Shown here: piece after piece, positions 1-8,596 of the stretch
How positions within the stretch are numbered: position 1 is the first letter of the stretch
Layout of the letters: every line of letters starts with the position of its first letter
Source: an uncultured Methanobrevibacter sp.
GTDB taxonomy: Archaea > Methanobacteriota > Methanobacteria > Methanobacteriales > Methanobacteriaceae
Assembly: GCA_900317865.1 (NCBI GenBank)
Contig: ONIK01000006.1
Span: 1 to 37,925, forward strand
Length of the DNA: 37,925 bases
Reading direction: 5' to 3'
Position numbers and translations under genes: made by a program
Notes under the pieces: model-generated
What the model saw: only the letters and a program-made list of their open reading frames with translations
Databases searched by the model: none
Told to the model about the DNA's origin: nothing

Positions 1-12
1 TAAATATGGGAG

Positions 13-3000
13 ATGAATATATTGAAAAAACTAAAAATTGTTTTAATAATGTTGATACTATTACTATCCCTCAGTGCAGTTTCCGCTTCAGGGAACTTTA
101 CATCACTGCAGGATGACATTGAGGAGAGTGAAGATAGTATTTCATTAACTCAGGATTATGTATTTGATAATGAGACAGATGATGATTTACTTGACGGAAT
201 TGAAATTGAAAATATTAATTTTACACTAAACGGTAACGGCCACACACTTGATGGAAAATCCCAAGCAAGAATATTCGATATTACAGGACATAACATCACC
301 ATTTCAAACCTTAAAATAATAAATGGTAAAAATCTTAACTTCGGAGGGGCAATAACATCTTCAGGAAACATAATACTAATCAATGTGACATTTATAAACA
401 ATCAGGCACCAAGTGGAGGTGCAATAAACTCTGAAGAAAACCTTATTATAATTAATTCAACTTTTAAAAACAATCAGGCCCGTGATGGAGGTGCGATATT
501 TTCAAGCGCAAAACTTGATGTTATTAACTCAACATTCAGTGCAAACAGTGCTAACAAAGGAGGGGCATTAAAAACAAATTCCTATGCAACAGTCACAGGA
601 TGCACATTTAAAGATTTCAAAAACATTACTTTTTCCATGATATATGGTGAAAAACAATCAAATTTGATAATTGAAAACTCAACATTTATGAATTCACAGG
701 CAAAATATGCAACTGCTGTATACAGCAATGGAAATGTGTTAATTAAAAAATCTCTCTTTAAAAACCTTCATGCAAATGAGACTGCAGGTGCAATTGGAGT
801 TAAATATAGTGATAATCTTGAAATAGATTCATGTACATTCGAGAACACAAGTTCGGTTAAGAATGGTGGAGCAGTTTATATAGATGGTGAAAATGACGCT
901 GGCAAACATACTAAAGTAACTATCTCAAACAACAGGTTTGTCAATACTTTGGGAGATTTCGGAGGGGCAATACTTGGATTAGGTATAAATACAGTTATTA
1001 TCAACAACAGTTTTGAAAAATGTAGTTCAATCTACGATGGAGGAGCAATATACTTATCCCAATCCCCAAGTGCAAGCATTATTGGAAATAACTTTACAGA
1101 AAATGAGCTAATTAATGAAGGTGACGGCGCTGCAATATACATGTTTGAAACAGCACCAACAATAAGACAGTCCACTTTCATAAACAATAAGGATAATGCT
1201 GTTTATGTCTATTCCTGCAAAAATGTTATTGTTGATAAGTCAGCTTTCATAAACAATACTGTAGCTATTTATGCTGTTTTCTCAAATGTTACTTCTACAA
1301 ACACAAGCTTTGCAAATGATATTTTATCCCTAAACAACACAGATTATGCAATGGTTGTTGAAGAGGAAGGGATGCATTTTAACCTTATCAACAATACCGT
1401 TGATGTGGTTAACCTTCCGGCAAGATTTGACTTGCGTGAGTGGGGATGGCTAACGCCGGTTAAAAATCAGGGAGAAATGGGTGCATGCTGGACCTTTGGA
1501 ACAATAGCTGCATTGGAATCTGCATTATTAAAGACAACTGGAATAACATACGACCTTTCTGAAAACAATGTGCAGGACAATATGCTTAAATTTTCAAAAT
1601 ATGGTAGTAAAGATGTAACTGAAGGTTCTAGGGAAGAAGAAGGATTAATTTATCTCTTATCCTGGAGCGGAGTAATACCTACAAAATATGATACATTTGA
1701 TGAACTGGGTAAAATTTCACCACTTATAGCAACAAATGAAAGTTTCCATATCCAGGATGCGATAATGATAAATCCCCGAAGCAACTCTAGAGATAATGAT
1801 GGGATTAAAAGAGCAATAATGAAATATGGTGCTGTAGCCACATCATATGCTCATGATTTTGATTGTTATAATGAAAAAACCTATTCCTACTATCAGGACG
1901 AAACTATGACAACAGACCATGTAATTGCAATTGTTGGATGGGACGATAACTATCCTGCAAGCAACTTTAAAGAAACACCTCCTGGAAATGGAGCATTCAT
2001 CATCAAAAACAGTTGGGGCACAGGATTTGGAGATAAAGGATACATGTACATTTCATACTATGACATAAGCGTTTTAACCAGCGCATACGGAATTGCATAT
2101 ATGCTGGATAATACAGAAAACTATACCAAAAATTACGAGACCGATCTTGGAGGAGTCTTATACTTTACGGGAAATGATGATAAACCTCTCAAATACCAAA
2201 ACAATTATGAATCTGTAGGAAATGACCTGATAAGTGCTATTGGAACATACTTCCATGCACTAGATAACAAGTATACTCTTGAAATATACATCAATGGACA
2301 ATTGAAATATCAGGAAAACGGAACAAAACCATACGATGGTTACCATACAATAAAACTGTCAAAAGAAATTCCAATTGCAAAAGGAGATAATGTATCTCTT
2401 GTGATGACTAAAAATAAAGCACCAATAATTGTTGGCTCTATGCAGCATTATATGAAAAATACATCATTTAAAACCGAGAATAATGTAACTCAAGATTTAA
2501 TAACACAAAATGCTACAGTATCCTTAAAAATGTATACCAAAGATTTAGCTATCTATAGTAAAGATTTAGTTAAAATCTACAAAAATGACTCCCAATTTGA
2601 AGTTAATGTGGGTGCTGTGAACCAGACTGTAGTCTTTGAAATCAATGGTGCTAATTACACTCGCATCAGCGATGAAAACGGCACTGCTCACATAAACATT
2701 AACCTAATACCTGGGGATTATGTGATTAGGACAACATTCAATGGAACAACAGTTGAAAACACAGTCAAAGTACTGTCAACATTAATTGCCAAAAATCTTG
2801 TTAAATACTTCAGAAACGAATCACAGTTTTATATCTCCTTGATTGACGGTGCAGGTAATCCTGTTCCTAATTTCAACATCACAATGAATATCAACGGAGT
2901 GTTTTACAACAGAACAACCAATGCAAACGGAACTGCTAGATTAAATATCAATTTAAATCCGGGAGAGTACATTTTGACAGCTATTGACCCATTGACCGGC

Positions 3001-3294
3001 CTTCAAATGTCATACAACATCACTGTTTTGCCGGTGTTGACTGCAGATGATTTAAACATGACTTACTTGGATGGATCTCAGTTTGAGGCAACATTGGTTG
3101 ACGGTGAAGGCAATGCATTAGAAGGCGTTAACATTACATTCAACATCAACGGAGTATTCTACAACAGAACCACTGATGAGAATGGAACTGCCAGGTTAAA
3201 CATCAGGCTGATGGTAGGGGAGTATATCATTACTTCACAGTATGAAAACGCTGTAATTTCAAACAAAATCACCATCACCCCAAAAGAGGACTGA
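13..3294 (+). CDS. Adhesin-like surface protein fused to a C1 (papain-like) cysteine protease
   Basis: A 1093-residue secreted protein. The N-terminus has a basic stretch and hydrophobic core ending near VSAS (about residues 1-26), a Sec-type signal. Residues about 50-440 are beta-helix repeats of the type NSTF/NNQA/GGAI, as in pectate-lyase-fold adhesins. A papain-family domain follows (about 475-720): Gln486 in KNQG, Cys492 in GACWTFG, His636 in TDHVIAIVGW and Asn666 in IIKNSWG form the full oxyanion and catalytic set, so it is probably active. Next comes a region resembling the lectin-like domain that often follows such proteases, then three Ig-like repeats starting near 851, 925 and 1010, each containing a FNINGVFYNRT-like strand. 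No C-terminal membrane anchor is visible. GGAG at 9-12 abuts the ATG at 13, which is too close; TTG at 22 has ideal spacing and keeps the whole signal peptide, so the true start may be 22. The substrate is unknown. Confidence 0.9.
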   Translation: MNILKKLKIVLIMLILLLSLSAVSASGNFTSLQDDIEESEDSISLTQDYVFDNETDDDLLDGIEIENINFTLNGNGHTLDGKSQARIFDITGHNITISNLKIINGKNLNFGGAITSSGNIILINVTFINNQAPSGGAINSEENLIIINSTFKNNQARDGGAIFSSAKLDVINSTFSANSANKGGALKTNSYATVTGCTFKDFKNITFSMIYGEKQSNLIIENSTFMNSQAKYATAVYSNGNVLIKKSLFKNLHANETAGAIGVKYSDNLEIDSCTFENTSSVKNGGAVYIDGENDAGKHTKVTISNNRFVNTLGDFGGAILGLGINTVIINNSFEKCSSIYDGGAIYLSQSPSASIIGNNFTENELINEGDGAAIYMFETAPTIRQSTFINNKDNAVYVYSCKNVIVDKSAFINNTVAIYAVFSNVTSTNTSFANDILSLNNTDYAMVVEEEGMHFNLINNTVDVVNLPARFDLREWGWLTPVKNQGEMGACWTFGTIAALESALLKTTGITYDLSENNVQDNMLKFSKYGSKDVTEGSREEEGLIYLLSWSGVIPTKYDTFDELGKISPLIATNESFHIQDAIMINPRSNSRDNDGIKRAIMKYGAVATSYAHDFDCYNEKTYSYYQDETMTTDHVIAIVGWDDNYPASNFKETPPGNGAFIIKNSWGTGFGDKGYMYISYYDISVLTSAYGIAYMLDNTENYTKNYETDLGGVLYFTGNDDKPLKYQNNYESVGNDLISAIGTYFHALDNKYTLEIYINGQLKYQENGTKPYDGYHTIKLSKEIPIAKGDNVSLVMTKNKAPIIVGSMQHYMKNTSFKTENNVTQDLITQNATVSLKMYTKDLAIYSKDLVKIYKNDSQFEVNVGAVNQTVVFEINGANYTRISDENGTAHININLIPGDYVIRTTFNGTTVENTVKVLSTLIAKNLVKYFRNESQFYISLIDGAGNPVPNFNITMNINGVFYNRTTNANGTARLNINLNPGEYILTAIDPLTGLQMSYNITVLPVLTADDLNMTYLDGSQFEATLVDGEGNALEGVNITFNINGVFYNRTTDENGTARLNIRLMVGEYIITSQYENAVISNKITITPKED

Positions 3295-3320
3295 AAATCC
3301 TCTTAATTTTATTTTTTTCC
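3284..3320 (+). terminator. Stem-loop plus T-tract terminator of the protease-adhesin
   Basis: AAGAGGA (3284-3290) pairs with TCCTCTT (3298-3304) around a 7-nt loop, followed by AATTTTATTTTTTT. The stem overlaps the stop codon of the upstream gene. Seen in the sequence; function inferred. Confidence 0.6.
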
Positions 3321-3472
3321 AATAATACTAAAAATTCAATATATAAGTCAAGTTTTCTTTGAACAGATTGTAATATTTTAGAGTATAATTCAATAATATA
3401 TGATGATAATTTGTAAAGATACATTAACTGTACAAAAAAATTAATAACAGTAAATAATCTAAATATAATATT

Positions 3473-4342
3473 ATGGTAAATAATAAGATTCAGGAATTTG
3501 TCACATTTCCAAAAACATTTGAGAACTACAAATGGTACAAACCGATACTTGTAATGATTCTTACTTTGATAATGCTAGGCATATTTGGTTCAATATTAAT
3601 GTTAGTTTTTAGTGGACTATATGGATGGGACTTCGTATTATCACTTTCAAGAAGGTCCTATGAGGCCATGAATACAGAAGTCGGACAAATCTTTATGGAT
3701 TTTGGGGTTATATTACTTATTCCTTCATTGTATGTCGCAAGCAAAATCGTTAAGGACAGACCATTTTCTTCATATTCTTCTTCACGTGGAGGATTCAATT
3801 ACAGACTATATTTCAAAGCATTGGTCATTCCATTAATAATGTATATAATTTTTGAAGCATTGGCTATCAAAAATCCAAATGGAATCAACCATTTTACAGT
3901 GCCGTTTCTTATCTTATGTCTGATTTTAGTACCTCTGCAGTGTATTGCAGAAGAATATATATTCCGGGGACTACTTTTCCAGACTTTCGGGTCATGGTTC
4001 AACATACCGGTTTTGGCATTGATTATTCAGGCAATAATTTTTACCGTAACACACGGATACAACAGCATAGGACTAATAGAAGTATTTGTATCAGGACTCT
4101 TTTTGGGATTCATGACCTTAAAAACAAATGGTATAGAAGTAAGTTCTGCATGGCACACAGTGAACAATTTAATTAGTGCTCTCATGGCAATGTTTGGACT
4201 TGAAATGACCACTTCATCACCAACATTGGGCTCTGTTGCACCATTTGTCGCATTTCAGGTAATACTGTTTGTCGTAATGTATTTTGTGGGTAATAAAACA
4301 AGCTGGTTTGGTGAAATTGAAGATGAACATTCTATAGAATGA
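3473..4342 (+). CDS. CPBP-family intramembrane metalloprotease (CAAX protease/Abi type)
   Basis: A 289-residue polytopic membrane protein with about seven to eight hydrophobic segments. The family motifs are present in order: EExxxR (Glu160, Glu161, Arg165 in AEEYIFRG), a His in VTHGYNS (His194), and HxxN (His228, Asn231 in AWHTVNN). These are the metal and catalytic positions of CPBP proteases, related to Rce1, which cleave substrates within the membrane. In bacteria the family includes bacteriocin-immunity and protein-processing members; the archaeal substrate is not known. It sits between two secreted adhesin-like proteins, but nothing in the sequence ties it to their processing. No Shine-Dalgarno site is visible before ATG 3473, so the message may be leaderless or weakly translated. 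A strong terminator stem overlaps its stop codon. Confidence 0.88.
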   Translation: MVNNKIQEFVTFPKTFENYKWYKPILVMILTLIMLGIFGSILMLVFSGLYGWDFVLSLSRRSYEAMNTEVGQIFMDFGVILLIPSLYVASKIVKDRPFSSYSSSRGGFNYRLYFKALVIPLIMYIIFEALAIKNPNGINHFTVPFLILCLILVPLQCIAEEYIFRGLLFQTFGSWFNIPVLALIIQAIIFTVTHGYNSIGLIEVFVSGLFLGFMTLKTNGIEVSSAWHTVNNLISALMAMFGLEMTTSSPTLGSVAPFVAFQVILFVVMYFVGNKTSWFGEIEDEHSIE

Positions 4343-4360
4343 TCATCTTTTTATTTTTTT
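4322..4360 (+). terminator. Strong terminator after the CPBP protease gene
   Basis: GATGA and CATTC (4322-4332) pair with GAATG and TCATC (4337-4347), with one A-A mismatch and a TATA loop, followed directly by a T-tract (4348-4360). It lies between convergent genes; the T-tract fits plus-strand termination. Confidence 0.7.
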
Positions 4361-5997
4361 CATTTTATAATTTTTCCGTCTTCGGTGACATATAAAAAGC
4401 CTATATGATTGCCGTTTAAATTGCACAAATGCGCACGATAGTTCATATCATATGTTGTGTCAAATGAAAGTATTTTGAATCCAGTGTCATTCATCTCATC
4501 GAAAATGGCACTTCTAACTTTAGGAGAAACCATCATATGTGGATCTGTTATTGGCTCGGAACTGATTTTGATATTGTTTGAAACAGCCAATCCATCATAT
4601 ATTGAAGTAATGACATAGTTTCCTGCATTTAAATTAATATTTAAACGAGCAATACCATTCTCATCAGTAGTTCTATTGTAGAATACTCCATTAATATTGA
4701 ATGTAACGGTTTTTCCATCTAATCTGTTTCCATTATCATCAAGCAGTTTTACCAGGAATTTGGACCCGTCCCTTTCAAACATATCCAAATCATTTGCATA
4801 TAACTTGGATAAAACAGTGATTCTGTTTGAATTTACATAATCTCCAAATGCTGTTGTGATGATGTAATTTCCTGGATTTAAATTGATATTAAGCTTTGCA
4901 TAACCTGTTTTGTTGATTTGTTTAGTGTAAAAAACACCATTAATGTTGAATGTAACATTGCCTTCGGTTTTATTTAAAACCTTAACTAGGAACTGGGAAT
5001 CATTCTTATAATATTTCACTAAATCATTGGATTCTATACAAGACAATATTGTTATTTTATTTGATGCATATTCGCCGGTTGAAGGATTATTGGTAGTTAT
5101 AATGTATTGCCCAGGATTTAAGTTAATGTTTAAACCAGCAATGCCTTCGCTGTTAGTAGTTCTTGTGTATAATACTCCATTAATATTGAATGTAACATTT
5201 TGAGAGGCATTTAAATGATTTCCATTGCTGTCTAATAGTCTGACTTCAAACCTGCTTGCATTTTTATAATATTTAACCAAATCATTTGACTCTACTGTTG
5301 AAAGTACAGTTATTGTATTTCTAACGGAATCATTAAACTGAGGATTATATGAAGTAACATTATAGATTCCTGGGGATAAATTAATAGCTATTGAAGCATG
5401 GTTATCTTCAATAGGCCTTTGATATTCCTGACCATTAATACTGAATATCACATAATTTGGATTATTATTGGTAAATGCTCTTGCTTCAAATCTTTTGGAA
5501 TTTCCATAAAATTTGACCAAATCATCAGCCCAAATGAATTTAAACTTTATGGCAGGCTGTATACATGGATTGGAATCATCCTTATTGTCTAAATCCCATA
5601 TGATTTGATTTTGGGCAAATGGGAAGTTATTATAATATTGGTCAAAATACTTTCTGGCCCAACTATCAATATTTAAATTATCAGCATCATTATTTTCTGA
5701 AAACAGGGATTGATTTTTGTATAGGTTATTGATTTCATTAAACCATTCATTATCATAATGCTGTATTTCAGAATAGCTATCTATTGTAGAAATGTCATCA
5801 AGATTATGTGGTATGGAATCATCGACCTTGTTTCGTAAATCAATGTAATCTTCAGATGCATCATCAATTGATAAATTATAATTCTCACTTACATTAAAAT
5901 CAATATCTGATTTATTAGTTTGATTCAAATCACCTGCACTGACAGCGGCTATTGACATAAATAGAACTAAAAATACGATAATACTTATCTTTTTCAT
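4360..5997 (-). CDS. Secreted adhesin-like protein with four Ig-like repeats
   Basis: A 545-residue protein with an N-terminal signal peptide (MKKISIIVFLVLFMS..., cleavage near SAG at about 22). Residues 25-150 are acidic and Asn/Asp-rich. Four Ig-like repeats of about 80 residues start near 156, 236, 322 and 400, with the pattern NDLVKYYKN...F...NVTFNING...Y.R...G.A.LNINLNPG.Y.ITT. The last unit closely matches the C-terminal repeats of the protease-adhesin at 13-3294, also at DNA level in inverted orientation. A unique C-terminal domain (about 480-545) ends in FLYVTEDGKIIK. There is no anchor helix, so it is probably secreted or bound to the pseudomurein wall non-covalently. No Shine-Dalgarno sequence precedes the ATG. 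Function as a surface or adhesion protein is inferred from repeat type only. Confidence 0.85.
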   Translation of the reverse strand: MKKISIIVFLVLFMSIAAVSAGDLNQTNKSDIDFNVSENYNLSIDDASEDYIDLRNKVDDSIPHNLDDISTIDSYSEIQHYDNEWFNEINNLYKNQSLFSENNDADNLNIDSWARKYFDQYYNNFPFAQNQIIWDLDNKDDSNPCIQPAIKFKFIWADDLVKFYGNSKRFEARAFTNNNPNYVIFSINGQEYQRPIEDNHASIAINLSPGIYNVTSYNPQFNDSVRNTITVLSTVESNDLVKYYKNASRFEVRLLDSNGNHLNASQNVTFNINGVLYTRTTNSEGIAGLNINLNPGQYIITTNNPSTGEYASNKITILSCIESNDLVKYYKNDSQFLVKVLNKTEGNVTFNINGVFYTKQINKTGYAKLNINLNPGNYIITTAFGDYVNSNRITVLSKLYANDLDMFERDGSKFLVKLLDDNGNRLDGKTVTFNINGVFYNRTTDENGIARLNINLNAGNYVITSIYDGLAVSNNIKISSEPITDPHMMVSPKVRSAIFDEMNDTGFKILSFDTTYDMNYRAHLCNLNGNHIGFLYVTEDGKIIK

Positions 5998-6149
5998 GAT
6001 ATAAACTATGATTTTAATATTATTAAAAGTTTAGGAAATGGATTAATCATAAGAATTTGGGATTTATTCATCAAATTTTTAAAAATTTCCATTATCTATT
6101 CACAAAGTTTTAATAATCATGATTTGATACTATTAAACAGGTGTTGAAA

Positions 6150-6704
6150 ATGGATTACAATAAAATAATAATATTGTTAATTGCCGTTATAGTAGTTATT
6201 ATTGTTGCAGGTACAGTATTTTTAATGGATCCTTTTAGAGAGGAATCTAAAGTTGTAATTATAACCAATGACACAGTTCATGCAGGCAACACTTTTTTGT
6301 TTGAACTGACTGACCTGAAAGATAATCCGATAGCTAATGCAAACGTTTCTATTTCAATTCGTGACAATAACTCACGTATTATTGTTAATGAACATTTAAC
6401 GACAAATAATCATGGTGAAGCGTCTTTGGAGATAGTTAATATTTCAGCCGGAAACTATAGTGTTAACATTACTTTCAACGGCAATGATAAATATAAGGCA
6501 TCTAATCTTACATATAATTTGAAGATAATTGATGATGCAGTCGAAGTGTTATCAACCGATAATACTGCAAGCACTAGTGTTGATACAGGCTCGTTCTACA
6601 GCGGACAGGCCGGAAGAACAGTTTACTCTGGTGAAGTTCACTTGGGTCCTGATGGACACCACTGGAAACATTTGGGTAATAATGAATGGGTAAAAATTGA
6701 CTAA
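6150..6704 (+). CDS. Membrane-anchored protein with one Ig-like domain and a His/Trp-rich tail
   Basis: The start chosen is ATG 6150; AGGTG at 6139-6143 is correctly spaced for it, and an in-frame GTG at 6141 lies inside that site. The 184-residue product has an N-terminal membrane helix (about 4-26, IIILLIAVIVVIIVAGTVFL) and then one Ig-like domain (about 35-125) with the pattern ITNDTVHAGNTF...LTTNNHGEASLEI...GNYSVNITFNGND. A Ser/Thr-rich linker leads to a C-terminal segment with GPDGHHWKHLGNNEWVKID. It faces outward if the helix is a signal anchor. I do not recognise a named family. The Ig-like domain resembles those of the neighbouring adhesin-like proteins in style, but the tail is its own. 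Confidence 0.75.
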   Translation: MDYNKIIILLIAVIVVIIVAGTVFLMDPFREESKVVIITNDTVHAGNTFLFELTDLKDNPIANANVSISIRDNNSRIIVNEHLTTNNHGEASLEIVNISAGNYSVNITFNGNDKYKASNLTYNLKIIDDAVEVLSTDNTASTSVDTGSFYSGQAGRTVYSGEVHLGPDGHHWKHLGNNEWVKID

Positions 6705-6760
6705 TTACCTTTTTCTTTTTTTTATTTATTTTTTTGAATTTTTTGATACTAATCTTTACA

Positions 6761-6768
6761 TTTATAAG
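6761..6768 (+). promoter_or_regulatory. Candidate TATA box for the gatC-hom operon
   Basis: TTTATAAG lies about 56 nt before the ATG at 6824 and would place a start site near 6790. The following region carries AGGAG about 10 nt before the ATG. This is a pattern match only. Confidence 0.4.
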
Positions 6769-6823
6769 TGTTGAATAACATAATTATATTTATTATTTAT
6801 AAATTAGTAGGAGTTTATTTTTT

Positions 6824-7036
6824 ATGTCAATTGAAAAAGATGCTGAAAAAATTATTGATGAATTTTCAAAAACTTTAGATAATATTCCTGATTCAGAGGA
6901 AACATGGTATATTACTGATAATTTAAACTTAACCCGTGAAGATGTACCTCACGAAAAAAACCCAGAAAAGATTTTAAGAAATGCTCACATTGATAAAGAT
7001 GGAAATCTTAAAGTTAAAAAGGCTGATTGGGTATAA
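6824..7036 (+). CDS. gatC: Small subunit of Asp-tRNA(Asn)/Glu-tRNA(Gln) amidotransferase (GatC-like)
   Basis: A 70-residue soluble acidic protein. The core NLTREDVPHEKNPEKILRNA matches what I remember of the short archaeal GatC annotated beside the ACT and homoserine dehydrogenase genes in Methanothermobacter. Bacterial GatC is longer, about 95 residues. GatC stabilises the GatA-GatB pair that amidates Asp on tRNA(Asn). gatA and gatB are not in the window. The next three genes are an ACT protein, homoserine dehydrogenase and phosphoglycerate mutase, on the same strand with short gaps, so it probably heads their operon. The assignment rests on remembered similarity and gene order. Confidence is moderate to good. 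Confidence 0.7.
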   Translation: MSIEKDAEKIIDEFSKTLDNIPDSEETWYITDNLNLTREDVPHEKNPEKILRNAHIDKDGNLKVKKADWV

Positions 7037-7051
7037 TTTAGGTGATTTGTA

Positions 7052-7537
7052 ATGAGAATGAATTTAGTTCTTGAACTTTTGGATGTCCCTGGACAATTGG
7101 TTTCTGTTTTAGAACCTATCAGCGGGCTAGGTACCAATTTAGTAACTGTTATCCATAAAAGAGATGCTAAAAATGAAAATGGTAAAATTCCTGTTCAGAT
7201 TACTTTGGAAGGTGAACAGGAGAATCTCAATAATGTAATTAAAAGATTCAATGATTTGGGCATAAATATTATTGAAAAGGATGGTGTTATTAATAAGGAA
7301 TTCATAAGTACTATCCTGATTGGTCATATTGTTGATAAAGATGTTAGGGATACAACAGACAGGATTAATGCACTTGATGGTATTTATGTGATTGGATTCG
7401 ATATCAGATTAGATGGTGAAGATAAATCTACTGCATTAATTAATCTGGAAGTTGCTTATGGTAAAAAACAGTTTGCGTTTGACGAAGTTAAAAAAATTGC
7501 TGATGAAAAAGATTTACTTATGATTAATGAAGTTTAG
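7052..7537 (+). CDS. Double ACT-domain amino-acid-binding regulatory protein
   Basis: A 161-residue protein made of two ACT-like halves. The first (about 3-75) begins MNLVLELLDVPGQLVSVLEP, the typical ACT opening strand and helix; the second (about 85-160) begins TILIGHIVDKDVRDTTDRIN. ACT domains bind amino acids and control metabolic enzymes. GGTGAT at 7041-7046 sits 5 nt before ATG 7052. The 3' end overlaps or touches the start of homoserine dehydrogenase, which here lacks its own C-terminal ACT domain. The likely role is allosteric control of that enzyme by threonine or another aspartate-family amino acid, acting in trans. The family and domain calls are good; the partner is inferred. Confidence 0.8.
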   Translation: MRMNLVLELLDVPGQLVSVLEPISGLGTNLVTVIHKRDAKNENGKIPVQITLEGEQENLNNVIKRFNDLGINIIEKDGVINKEFISTILIGHIVDKDVRDTTDRINALDGIYVIGFDIRLDGEDKSTALINLEVAYGKKQFAFDEVKKIADEKDLLMINEV

Positions 7538-7544
7538 TGATAAT

Positions 7545-8564
7545 ATGAAGGAATGTAAAATTATTATAATGGGATTTGGATCAGTGGGCCAAGGTATTGC
7601 CCAGGCAATCGCATTAAAAAAAGCTATGATTAAGGATAAATATGGAGTTGAGTTAAAAGTTGTAGCTGCTGCAGATTCATCCTCTTCCGCTATTAATCAA
7701 GACGGTTTAGAAGAAATGTTACTCATTCACAGCAAAAACAGCGGAGGTAAAGTATCTGATTATCCTGAATATGGATCAGATATTTCAGGGCTTGATGTTT
7801 TGGATGCTGTTGAATATGATTTGTTGATGGAAGCAACCCCTACTAATATTATAGATGCGGAACCGGCATTATCTTTAACACTTAAAGCATTTGATCAAGG
7901 AAAAGATGTTGTAACTTCTAATAAAGGTCATTTGGCTATTAAATTCAAAGAGGTCACCAAAGCTGCTGAGGAAAAAGGTGTTGAATTTAAATATGAGGCA
8001 AGTGTTGGTGGAGCTATGCCAATCATTAACTTTACCCGCGAAACACTTTCATCCTGTGGTATCAAATCTATCATAGGTATTTTGAACGGTACTACGAATT
8101 ATATATTATCCAGAATGACATCTGAAGGTTCTGCTTATGATATTACTTTAAAAGAATCTCAGGAGTTAGGTATTGCTGAAACTGACCCAACTCAGGATGT
8201 TGAAGGTATTGATGCAGCTTGTAAAACTGTAATTTTGGCCAATTCACTTTTAGGAATTGATGCAACATATGATGATGTTGAAGTCAAAGGTATTTCCAGT
8301 ATTACTTCACATGCCATTGACCTTGCTAAAAAAGACGGTTATCTTATTAAATTAATAGCTGAAGTATCACCTGATACCTTAAAGGTTTCTCCCCGTTTAG
8401 TTAAAAGAGGAAGTACCTATGATGTTGGTGGAACCTTAAACATGGCTACAATCAAAACAGATTTGGCCGGAGATATTACCGTTATGGGTCTAGGTGCAGG
8501 TTCTCTTGAAACTGCATCTGCGATGTTGACTGATTTAATTAGTATTTTAAAAACCAAATACTAA
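7545..8564 (+). CDS. hom: Homoserine dehydrogenase
   Basis: It reduces aspartate semialdehyde to homoserine with NAD(P)H, the branch to threonine and methionine. The 339-residue protein has an N-terminal Rossmann motif GFGSVGQG near residue 10, NKGHLA in the middle, and the catalytic-domain signature around IIGILNGTTNYIL. It ends without the C-terminal ACT domain present in longer homologues. Start: ATG 7545 is preceded by GTGAT with 3-nt spacing, and gives MKECKIIIMGFGS as expected. An upstream in-frame ATG at 7527 lies inside the preceding ACT gene and has no ribosome site. It is coupled to the ACT gene, and both probably form one regulated unit. Confidence 0.93.
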   Translation: MKECKIIIMGFGSVGQGIAQAIALKKAMIKDKYGVELKVVAAADSSSSAINQDGLEEMLLIHSKNSGGKVSDYPEYGSDISGLDVLDAVEYDLLMEATPTNIIDAEPALSLTLKAFDQGKDVVTSNKGHLAIKFKEVTKAAEEKGVEFKYEASVGGAMPIINFTRETLSSCGIKSIIGILNGTTNYILSRMTSEGSAYDITLKESQELGIAETDPTQDVEGIDAACKTVILANSLLGIDATYDDVEVKGISSITSHAIDLAKKDGYLIKLIAEVSPDTLKVSPRLVKRGSTYDVGGTLNMATIKTDLAGDITVMGLGAGSLETASAMLTDLISILKTKY

Positions 8565-8596
8565 TTATTTTTTATTCTTTTTTGGACTTTGATAAT

